From: Prevotellaceae bacterium
GTDB taxonomy: Bacteria > Bacteroidota > Bacteroidia > Bacteroidales > UBA932
Direction of reading: 5' to 3'
NCBI GenBank assembly: GCA_031284065.1
Contig: JAITAP010000034.1
Location: 1 to 20,483, forward strand
Length of the DNA: 20,483 nt
Shown here: positions 1-6,333 of the stretch, piece after piece
Numbering within the stretch: position 1 is the first letter of the stretch
How the letters are laid out: the number at the start of each line of letters is the position of its first letter
Program-made: the position numbers and the translations under genes
The notes under the pieces: model-generated
Databases searched by the model: none
What the model was told of the DNA's origin: nothing
Seen by the model: the letters and a program-made list of their open reading frames with translations, nothing else

Positions 1-133
1 GAGCTGCCTCAATTGCCCGCAGGACAATAATACCCGTAGAAAAGGTGGACGCTGCAAACGCTCGAGCGGGTTCCGCCGGCAGCTTCAAAATTTATGGCGG
101 CAAAGTTTCCCGTTGCGGAGGGTTTATTTTTTG

Positions 134-141
134 CAAAGATA
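134..141 (-). promoter_or_regulatory. Possible Bacteroidota -7 box, minus strand
   Basis: Read on the minus strand these bases are TATCTTTG, matching the Bacteroidota -7 consensus TAnnTTTG. Transcription would run leftwards across the inverted repeats at 1-85 and out of the window. There is no TTTG at the expected distance: the nearest CAAA on the plus strand (156-159) is only 14 bases away, against the usual 19-21. The call rests on the -7 box alone. Confidence 0.35.
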
Positions 142-148
142 CAACAGG

Positions 149-171
149 GCTACGACAAAGCACGTCGTAGC
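149..171. repeat. 8-base inverted repeat (GCTACGAC / GTCGTAGC)
   Basis: Perfect 8-base arms at 149-156 and 164-171 are separated by a 7-base spacer. The repeat lies just upstream of the minus-strand -7 box at 134-141, covering the place where a -33 box would be, which suits an operator. No T-tract follows on either strand, so a terminator is unlikely. Confidence 0.5.
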
Positions 172-306
172 GCCGCCTGAAACACTCGCCGCACTGTAGC
201 TTCAGCTAACAAATGCAGCTTTAAAGTAAGGAAAAAACCATCTTCGGTTGACCCTGCGCGCGCGCAAATTTGAACGGTATGGATTTCCGGTTACAAATTT
301 TATACT

Positions 307-314
307 TATCTTTG
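307..314 (+). promoter_or_regulatory. Probable promoter -7 box of the SpoIID-domain gene
   Basis: TATCTTTG matches TAnnTTTG. A weak -33 candidate, TTTC at 284-287, lies 19 bases upstream. The box is about 110 bases before the SpoIID-domain gene, giving a leader of about 100 bases. Confidence 0.45.
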
Positions 315-422
315 CGCAGGTTTGCTGACGGTGCGCTCGCGTTGCCGCTTTTTTTAAGCTTCCACGCTGCAAGGGTACGCCAATCAGCCTTTTCTTAGTC
401 GTTGCAACAACGTCATTAAAAA

Positions 423-1700
423 TTGAAAATTGAAAGCTATAGGCGGCTTTGCTGCGGGCTGGCGGCGTACTTTCTTACCTTTTCGCTTTGCGCTCAAAAG
501 GTAAGCGTCGGCTTGTTTTTTGACGTACCGGTCAAATCGGCAACGCTTGCGGTGCAGAGCGGCAGCTACGCCGTCATTGTGGACGACACGCTGCTGATTG
601 CGGCCATCGACAAAGGCGCCTCCATGCAGCTGTTGAGCAATAGCGGCGGCGTGCGGCTGCGCATTTCCGGAGAAAACACGGGCACGTTTGCCTCCGTAAA
701 GGTGGTAGGCATGGGCGACGAAGGAACTTTTTCAATCCTCTGCCACAACCCCCCGCTGCCCATGCGCAGCTACGCCCAGCACGCCTTTGTTCGCAGCGCA
801 AGGGACGGTAGCGGCCTGCTCATCATCAACCAGCTCGACGAGCATTTTTACCTGAGCGGCGTGGTGGAAGCCGAAACGGGCTGCACGGCGAAGCCCGAAT
901 TTTTCAAAACGCAGGCCATCCTCTCCCGCACCTACCTCTACGCGCACTTCAACCGGCACGGCAAGGACGGGTTTAACCTCTGCGACGGCGTACACTGTCA
1001 GGCGTACAAAGGCTTGCTCACGCGCTGCCGCCGCATTCGCGCCGCAGTGGGCGAAACCGAAGGAACGATTGTGATTGACAGGGAAAAACGCCCCATAACG
1101 CCTTCGTTCCACGCCAACTGCGGCGGGCAAACCTGCCACTCCGAAAATGTGTGGCGGGAAAAGCTGCCCTACCTGCGCTCCATAAGGGACGAACACTGCA
1201 AGTATCAGGTGGGGGCGCGGTGGCAAAAGCGCATAGCGCTGAGCGAATGGCGCGACTACATGAGCAAAAACGGTATTCGCGTCAAAAACCCCAGGCAGCT
1301 CGAGTTTGAGCAACCCCTGCGCAAGAAGTACTACGAGGTGAACGGAAAAAAGGTAGAGCTCACAAAGGTACGCCACCGCTTTGGCCTGCGCTCCACCTTT
1401 TTTGACGTAAGGATAGCCGGCGGCGAAGCGTTGCTAACCGGAAAAGGCTACGGGCACGGCGTGGGCCTGTGTCAGGAGGGCGCCATGCAAATGGCGGAAA
1501 AGGGGATGACGTGCGAAAATATTTTGCGCCACTACTACAAAAACACGCGCCTCATCAGCTTTAGCCAAGCCCTCAGCACAACGGTAATGCAGCAAGACAG
1601 CATGCTCTTCCTCTTCAACCCCTGGCGCAACGAGCTGCCCGACACAACTACGTTTGTGGACGACGTGGTGAGCCAAGACAGCGCCGAGCTTCAAAATTGA
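423..1700 (+). CDS. Secreted SpoIID/LytB-domain protein
   Basis: A 425-residue protein with an N-terminal signal peptide (basic start, hydrophobic stretch about 11-22, then CAQK). The SpoIID/LytB domain covers about residues 135-380. Its hallmarks are visible: PEFFKTQAILSRTYLYAH (158-175, with the Glu at 159 that aligns with the catalytic position of SpoIID-type lytic transglycosylases), CDGVHCQAYKG (187-197), FHANCGGQT (229-237) and GYGHGVGLCQEGA (342-354). Known members cleave or remodel peptidoglycan glycan strands, during engulfment in Bacillus. In a Bacteroidota cell the likely site is the periplasm, but its job there is not established. The start is TTG: an in-frame TAA at 417-419 leaves no room for an upstream start, and later starts would cut off the signal peptide. 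It ends in TGA and converges on the next gene. Family assignment is firm; the enzymatic role is inferred. Confidence 0.88.
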   Translation: MKIESYRRLCCGLAAYFLTFSLCAQKVSVGLFFDVPVKSATLAVQSGSYAVIVDDTLLIAAIDKGASMQLLSNSGGVRLRISGENTGTFASVKVVGMGDEGTFSILCHNPPLPMRSYAQHAFVRSARDGSGLLIINQLDEHFYLSGVVEAETGCTAKPEFFKTQAILSRTYLYAHFNRHGKDGFNLCDGVHCQAYKGLLTRCRRIRAAVGETEGTIVIDREKRPITPSFHANCGGQTCHSENVWREKLPYLRSIRDEHCKYQVGARWQKRIALSEWRDYMSKNGIRVKNPRQLEFEQPLRKKYYEVNGKKVELTKVRHRFGLRSTFFDVRIAGGEALLTGKGYGHGVGLCQEGAMQMAEKGMTCENILRHYYKNTRLISFSQALSTTVMQQDSMLFLFNPWRNELPDTTTFVDDVVSQDSAELQN

Positions 1701-1843
1701 TAGCCGCAAGCGGGCAAAGAAAAACACTGAGCATTGCAAAATCGTACCGCGCCATGTACAGCTCGCGGACAGAAAAATAATTGATTAAGATTTCGCAGCC
1801 TGCGTAACGTGAGCTGACAATCGTCAGAGTTGCAATTCCCATA

Positions 1844-3499
1844 TCACTTCCCGTTGAACAGGTGGATATTTCCCTTGAGCGTTTGCTTTACTTTTTTCCG
1901 CTGCTTGCTGTACCCTTGCGCCTTGATGACGTAGAAGTAAACGCCGTCGGGGGCGAGGGTGTTGGTTCCGCGCAGCTTGCCGTCCCAGGAGAAGAGGATG
2001 CTGCGGCTGTGGAACACGAGCTGCCCGTACCGGTTGAGGATGCTGACCTCTATCGCCTCCACCGAGTGTACTTTGGTTTCGGGGTCTTTGAGCTGGTAAG
2101 CGTCGTTTTTGCCGTCGCCGTTGGGCGTGAACAGTAGGGGAATGGCGTCGGGCTCAATGAGAAATTCCTCCACCTCCAGCGTAATGGTGTCGCTGTCGGT
2201 GCAGCCATGCCGGTTGCTCGCCAACAGCGTCATGGAGTAGCGACCCGGCTTGTACGGCTCCGGCGGGGATACGGTCTCGGCAGAATCGTCGGTAACAACG
2301 CTCCAGAAGCGCGGCGGCAGCACGGAGGTATCCTCCTGCTCGTACAGGTTGGCAAAAAATTCCCACGTGAACGTGGCGCCGTCCTTTGCGTTGATGGAGG
2401 CGTTTTGCAGGTACACGTTCACAGGCGACATTTCCGGCTCTTTGACGTTCTCTTTTTCCTTCCGTTCCGTCACGCCGTTCTTGTCCGATTTCTCTGTGTA
2501 CAGCTTCATTTGCGCGTAGATCGATTTGGCTTCTATAACGCCGGTTTCGAGCGTATCCGTCGCGCCAAAGTAGTTTTCGACCACCACTTTGTACTTGGCG
2601 TCGTAAAATGGCGTGGGGATATAGGCAATAAAAGTGCTCTTCCATGTGTCGTCAGCGTTTACGGCAGCGCCTTTGTGTATATCGTCGGGGGTGGTTGTCC
2701 ACGTTACTTTTTTGATGTAGCAATCGTTGCAGGCGGGGTATTGCCGCTCGTCCCTGCGCGGCGTGCGCCACAGGTCGATGTAGGCGTAATGGTGGTACCC
2801 TTCGCTTGCGGGGTAAAAAATGGCTTGCAGCTTGAGCTCGTTGCAGTCAGGCCCTTCCTGGGTAATGCTGTCAATGCGAAAGGTATCGATAAAAACCCAC
2901 GCAATGAAGGTATCGGCGGCAACAACCAGCGTATCCTTCGGCACGAGCACGCTCCCTTTGACGTACGCCGCGCTGTCTCTGCCGTCGTCCGTTTTGTAAA
3001 CCGTGTACAGCGAATCGCAGCGCACCGTGTCGTACAGCGTTTGCAGCGTGTCGGTAACGACGCGGTAGCAGCCAAAGCCAACGCTGTCGGGCAGGGCGGA
3101 GGTGCTGCGGCGGCGGCTGGCGGAGGTAGTTTGGCGGGGAAAGCTGTCGCACTTGCTACTATCGCGCTCCGTTGGGGTAAAAAAATCCGCTTCTGCCTTT
3201 TCAATTTCAACCGTATCCACCCAAATGGTGCGGAACGTCAGCGACGCCGTGTCCAGCGCCTGCCACGTAAAGCGTGCGGGTCTCCCCTGCGGCTGCGCGG
3301 CGGTGAGCCTCCCGTGCCGGTTGAAGAAAACAAAAATGGTATCCTGCCGCCGGCTGAGGGGCGTAAAGTGGGTGGTGTCGGAGGCAAAGGGAGCCCAATA
3401 TCCGGTGGTATCGCCAAAATCGGGGTTTTCGGCTCCCATCTGCGCGCGAACGCCAATGGGGAGCAGCAGCAGTAACAGCAGGGGGATAATTTTTTTCAT
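1844..3499 (-). CDS. Secreted protein with PKD-like and T9SS type-B C-terminal sorting domain
   Basis: The MKK start at 3499 gives 551 residues with a classic signal peptide (KKIIPLLLLLLLPIG, then VRAQ); an upstream ATG at 3520 would add seven residues before it and is less likely. The C-terminus from about 455 is a gliding-motility/CHU-type (T9SS type-B) sorting domain: FTPNGDGKND (457-466), ILNRYGQLVF (487-496), WDGK and APDGVYFYVIKA. Such domains send proteins through the type IX system to the cell surface. Just before it, about 370-445, is a PKD-like fold (FTWEFF, then GRYSMTLLASNRHGC). The middle, about 21-360, is not recognised; it is rich in Asp and Thr and has scattered Cys, including ACNDC (256-260). 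Probable surface adhesin or structural protein, function unknown. It diverges from the HD-domain gene and ends in TGA. Confidence 0.85.
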   Translation of the reverse strand: MKKIIPLLLLLLLPIGVRAQMGAENPDFGDTTGYWAPFASDTTHFTPLSRRQDTIFVFFNRHGRLTAAQPQGRPARFTWQALDTASLTFRTIWVDTVEIEKAEADFFTPTERDSSKCDSFPRQTTSASRRRSTSALPDSVGFGCYRVVTDTLQTLYDTVRCDSLYTVYKTDDGRDSAAYVKGSVLVPKDTLVVAADTFIAWVFIDTFRIDSITQEGPDCNELKLQAIFYPASEGYHHYAYIDLWRTPRRDERQYPACNDCYIKKVTWTTTPDDIHKGAAVNADDTWKSTFIAYIPTPFYDAKYKVVVENYFGATDTLETGVIEAKSIYAQMKLYTEKSDKNGVTERKEKENVKEPEMSPVNVYLQNASINAKDGATFTWEFFANLYEQEDTSVLPPRFWSVVTDDSAETVSPPEPYKPGRYSMTLLASNRHGCTDSDTITLEVEEFLIEPDAIPLLFTPNGDGKNDAYQLKDPETKVHSVEAIEVSILNRYGQLVFHSRSILFSWDGKLRGTNTLAPDGVYFYVIKAQGYSKQRKKVKQTLKGNIHLFNGK

Positions 3500-3645
3500 G
3501 TTTAGTTTTACCAACGTCATTTTTTGTTGCCGGCGCTGTAGCGGTTCGCGTAAAATGCGGAACGTCCGCAGCGCCTGCGCGGGTCGGGGGAGAATTTTTT
3601 TGCGCTACGGCTGTTGCCGCCACGACTTTATGCTCCTTATTTTTA

Positions 3646-3653
3646 CAAAGCTA
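3646..3653 (-). promoter_or_regulatory. Possible -7 box for the T9SS-sorted protein gene
   Basis: On the minus strand this reads TAGCTTTG, a match to TAnnTTTG, about 147 bases upstream of the start at 3499. No TTTG was found at the usual -33 distance. It lies in the divergent spacer shared with the HD-domain gene. Confidence 0.4.
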
Positions 3654-3716
3654 CAAAAAATAGTTGAATTACCGCGCCATTTTCTGGGGGCTAAAAGTAA
3701 TATTTTAGGAGGCACA

Positions 3717-3767
3717 ATGTATCTGAATACGTTAATTTTCCTATCTTTGTACTTTCTTTGCAGATGA
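3717..3767 (+). other. Possible leader peptide ORF (16 codons) before the HD gene
   Basis: An ATG at 3717 is preceded, four bases away, by a perfect AGGAGG (3707-3712), which is unusual because Bacteroidota genes seldom use strong Shine-Dalgarno sites. The ORF would encode the hydrophobic peptide MYLNTLIFLSLYFLCR and stop at TGA 3765-3767, overlapping the HD gene ATG as ATGA, an arrangement typical of translational coupling. Against this, a good -7 box (3742-3749) lies inside it, and a transcript from that box would not include the mini-ORF. It may be chance. Confidence 0.3.
3742..3749 (+). promoter_or_regulatory. Probable promoter -7 box of the HD-domain gene
   Basis: TATCTTTG matches TAnnTTTG and ends 14 bases before the ATG at 3764. 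If used, the message would have a leader of only about 10 bases. No clear TTTG lies 19-21 bases upstream. Confidence 0.5.
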
Positions 3768-5008
3768 AGAAGCAAAAAATAGTCAACGACCCTGTTCATG
3801 GGTTCATCAGTATTCGCAGCCCGCTGGCGTACGAGGTTATTGAGCATCCCTACTTTCAGCGTCTGCGCAGCGTAAAGCAGCTCGGGCTAACGCACTTGGT
3901 GTACCCGGGCGCGTGCCATACGCGCTTTCAGCACGCGCTGGGCGCCATGCACCTCATGGGTCAGGCGGTGGAGTCGCTGCGCTACAAGGGGCACGACGTT
4001 AGCCGCGACGAAGCCGAAGCTGCCGAGTGCGCCATGCTGCTGCACGACATAGGGCACGGCCCCTTTAGCCACGCGCTGGAGTTCAGCATTGTGGGCAAGG
4101 TGGCGCACGAGGATATTTCCGCCGCCATGATGCGCGAGCTTAACCGCGAAATGGGCGGACGCCTCGCGCTCACGCTGGCTATTTTTGACAACCGCTACCC
4201 CAAAAATTTTTTGCACCAGCTGGTATCGAGCCAGCTCGACGTGGACAGGCTCGACTATCTGTGCCGCGACAGCTACTTTTCGGGCGTAGCCGAAGGCGCT
4301 ATCGGCATGGAGCGCATCATCAAAATGCTGGAGGTGGTGAACGACGAGCTGGTGGTGGAGGCAAAGGGAATACACTCTATCGAAAAATTTTTGATTGCCC
4401 GAAGCCTCATGTACTGGCAAGTATATTTGCACAAAACGGTGATTGCCGCCGAGCAGCTTCTGGTAAACATTTTTGCCCGCGCCAAAGCCTTAGCGCGGCG
4501 GGGGACGCTGACCGCAGCCGACGAGGCGCTGCAATTTTTTTTGACGCAGGACTTGAGCGCGGACGGCATGGACGACAGCCGGGCGCTGCGCAGCTTTGTC
4601 CGGCTCGCCGACAGCGATATCGACTGCGCCGTGAAGCAGTGGCGCAACCACCCCGACCGGACGCTAAGCGCGCTCTGCCGGATGCTCACGGAGCGCAGGC
4701 TGCCCAAGGTAGAGATACGGCGCGAGCCGTTTGAGCGCGACCGGATTGAAGAGCTGCAACGGCAAACCGCACGCTTGCTGGGCTTGAGCGTTGACGAGGC
4801 GGCGTATTTTACGCAGGCAAACGTGCTCAGCAACCGCGCGTACAGCCCTGCGGGAGACCCCATAAAGCTTTTGCAGAGCAACGGCGAGCTGCGCGATATT
4901 TACGAAGCGTCGGATATACTTAACGCTACGGCGTTTCGGCAGGAAACAACGAAGCATTTTTTGTGCTACCCGAAGGAAATTAGGCGCAAAGAGCAGGCTG
5001 GCGCATAG
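3764..5008 (+). CDS. HD-domain phosphohydrolase (COG1078, YwfO/dNTPase-like)
   Basis: A 414-residue cytosolic protein from the ATG at 3764; a TTG six bases earlier is less likely. The HD signature is clear: HTRFQH (52-57), LLHDIGHGPFSHALE (92-106, with the metal-binding pair H94-D95) and SSQLDVDRLDYLCRD (155-169), whose D159 or D161 would complete the metal site. The closing segment SYFSGVAEGAIGMERII is typical of COG1078. Studied relatives include dNTP triphosphohydrolases, but the substrate here is not known. In Bacteroidota a gene of this type commonly precedes lpxD, as here (138-base gap), though a direct role in lipid A synthesis is not established. Confidence 0.88.
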   Translation: MKKQKIVNDPVHGFISIRSPLAYEVIEHPYFQRLRSVKQLGLTHLVYPGACHTRFQHALGAMHLMGQAVESLRYKGHDVSRDEAEAAECAMLLHDIGHGPFSHALEFSIVGKVAHEDISAAMMRELNREMGGRLALTLAIFDNRYPKNFLHQLVSSQLDVDRLDYLCRDSYFSGVAEGAIGMERIIKMLEVVNDELVVEAKGIHSIEKFLIARSLMYWQVYLHKTVIAAEQLLVNIFARAKALARRGTLTAADEALQFFLTQDLSADGMDDSRALRSFVRLADSDIDCAVKQWRNHPDRTLSALCRMLTERRLPKVEIRREPFERDRIEELQRQTARLLGLSVDEAAYFTQANVLSNRAYSPAGDPIKLLQSNGELRDIYEASDILNATAFRQETTKHFLCYPKEIRRKEQAGA

Positions 5009-5009
5009 C

Positions 5010-5039
5010 TTTGATTTGGTTCAATTTGGTTCGATTTGA
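5010..5039 (+). repeat. Three imperfect 10-base repeats
   Basis: TTTGATTTGG, TTCAATTTGG and TTCGATTTGA follow one another directly, right after the HD gene stop codon. The period is close to one DNA helical turn. Function unknown. Confidence 0.55.
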
Positions 5040-5098
5040 TTTACAGAATTGCAGGATTTCCATAATTTACATGTTTTTCATTTGTCAATTCCGAAGCC

Positions 5099-5146
5099 CT
5101 GCCATTCTAAGTTCCTAACACTCTAAACTTTTAACATTCTAAAAAC
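5099..5146 (+). repeat. 8-base phased repeats ending at the lpxD start codon
   Basis: Six consecutive 8-base units fill this stretch: CTGCCATT, CTAAGTTC, CTAACACT, CTAAACTT, TTAACATT, CTAAAAAC. CTAA or a close variant recurs at 5107, 5115, 5123, 5131 and 5139, and the lpxD ATG at 5147 falls exactly one period later. The units are imperfect, so this may be an old slippage product or simply an A/T-rich initiation region. Confidence 0.55.
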
Positions 5147-6196
5147 ATGGAATTATCAGCACGCGAAATCGCCACGTATTTGAACGGCGAAGTAGAAGGC
5201 AACCCCGACGTAAAAGTGTCGGGATTTGCCCGCATAGAGCAGGCAACGCAGGATACGCTTTGCTTTTTGGCAAACCCCAAGTACGAGGAGTACCTCTACA
5301 AAACCGGCGCGGGCATTGCCATAGTCAACAAATCATTCACGCTGCGGCAGCAAGCGCCCTCCTCCTGCACCATTGTGTGGGTTGACGATGCGTACCGCGG
5401 CATAGCCACGCTGCTGGACATTTACGCCACGCTGAACGCGGTGCGGCAAAGCGGCCGCGAGTACCCCTCGCGCGTTTCGTGGCGGGCAAAGGTAGGCAAA
5501 GGCTGCTACATTGGCGCGTTTTCCTACATCAGCAAAGGCGCAAAGGTAGGCAACAACGTAAAGATTTTTCCGCACGTGTACATCGGCAACAACGCCACCG
5601 TTGGCGACAACTGCATTTTGTACCCGGGCGTTACCATCTACGCCGGCTGCCACGTGGGGAGCGGCTGCATACTGCACGCGGGCGCGGTGATTGGCTCCGA
5701 CGGCTTTGGCTTTGCCCCCGACGAAAACAAAAACTACAAAAAAATCCCCCAAATAGGCAATGTAACGCTGGAGGACGACGTGGAAATAGGCGCAAACACC
5801 TGCATAGACCGCGCCACTATGGGTTCCACCACTATTCATCGCGGGGTAAAGCTGGACAATCTGGTGCACATAGCCCACAACGTGGAGGTCGGAAAAAACA
5901 CCGTGATGGCAGCGCTCACGGGCATTGCCGGCTCAACCAAAATCGGCGAAGGCTGCATGTTTGGCGGGCAGTCGGGCGTGATAGGCCACCTAACCATAGG
6001 CAACAACGTGTCGCTTACGGCAAAAGCCGGCGTGTCCAGCAACATTAAGGACGGCGAAACGCACATGGGATTCCCCAACATACCGGTAGGCGCATACCGC
6101 AGAAGCCACGTGGTATTTAAAAATCTACCGGACTTGCAGAAAAAAGTATTTCAGCTGGAGCAGGAAATTCGCGCCCTCAAAGGCAACGCCAAGTAA
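5147..6196 (+). CDS. lpxD: UDP-3-O-(3-hydroxyacyl)glucosamine N-acyltransferase
   Basis: LpxD performs the third step of lipid A synthesis, adding a 3-hydroxyacyl chain from acyl-ACP to the 2-amino group of UDP-3-O-acylglucosamine in the cytosol. The 349-residue length fits the family. The N-terminal uridine-binding domain covers about 1-105 (ELSAREIATYLNGEVEGN at the start, then CFLANPKYEEYL). Next come left-handed beta-helix hexapeptide repeats (about 108-305; VGKGCYIGA, VGNNVKIFPHVYIG, VGSGCILHAGAVIGSDGFGFA). The likely catalytic base is the second His of HIAHN (H244), matching E. coli H239. A C-terminal helix (about 325-347) follows. It sits between the HD gene and lpxC-fabZ. No clear TAnnTTTG box precedes it, so it may share the upstream transcript. 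Confidence 0.95.
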   Translation: MELSAREIATYLNGEVEGNPDVKVSGFARIEQATQDTLCFLANPKYEEYLYKTGAGIAIVNKSFTLRQQAPSSCTIVWVDDAYRGIATLLDIYATLNAVRQSGREYPSRVSWRAKVGKGCYIGAFSYISKGAKVGNNVKIFPHVYIGNNATVGDNCILYPGVTIYAGCHVGSGCILHAGAVIGSDGFGFAPDENKNYKKIPQIGNVTLEDDVEIGANTCIDRATMGSTTIHRGVKLDNLVHIAHNVEVGKNTVMAALTGIAGSTKIGEGCMFGGQSGVIGHLTIGNNVSLTAKAGVSSNIKDGETHMGFPNIPVGAYRRSHVVFKNLPDLQKKVFQLEQEIRALKGNAK

Positions 6197-6275
6197 GCCG
6201 CAAGGCAAGTAGCGCAGGAAAAGTTAGAAGCAGCCAGCTATAATCAGCTGTATATCAATGTATTACTAAAATCCA

Positions 6276-6307
6276 TTTGGTAATTTAAAAGTTTTTTACT
6301 ACCTTTG
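6276..6307 (+). promoter_or_regulatory. Bacteroidota promoter of lpxC-fabZ
   Basis: TTTG (6276-6279) is followed after exactly 20 bases by TACCTTTG (6300-6307), fitting the Bacteroidota -33/-7 consensus TTTG-(19-21)-TAnnTTTG. The ATG at 6334 lies 26 bases beyond, giving a leader of about 20 bases. It would let lpxC-fabZ, lpxA and the hydrolase be expressed independently of lpxD. Confidence 0.75.
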
Positions 6308-6333
6308 TACTCGTTTTATGCTAATTTAACTAT

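Larger units (their letters stand above)
1..422. other. Intergenic region with inverted repeats, no gene seen
   Basis: I find no convincing protein gene here on either strand. The stretch contains a nested inverted repeat at 1-85 (1-8 with 78-85, and 16-20 with 66-70), an 8-base inverted repeat at 149-156/164-171, a minus-strand TAnnTTTG box at 134-141 and a plus-strand one at 307-314. The left part could be a structured RNA or the leader of a minus-strand gene that starts beyond the left edge. No CAT (minus-strand ATG) occurs between 1 and 128, so a minus-strand gene would have to begin outside the window or use another start codon. Confidence 0.5.

Noticed and set aside
1814..1827. Hairpin CTGAC-AATC-GTCAG between convergent genes as a terminator
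   Set aside because: Five-pair stem with no T-tract; too weak to support.
1648..1842. Small minus-strand ORF between the convergent genes
   Set aside because: It overlaps the 3' end of the SpoIID-domain gene, has no recognisable motif and no promoter box.
2207..3475. 422-codon plus-strand open frame opposite the T9SS-sorted protein
   Set aside because: The minus-strand gene has a signal peptide and a recognisable C-terminal domain; the plus-strand translation is a low-complexity shadow.
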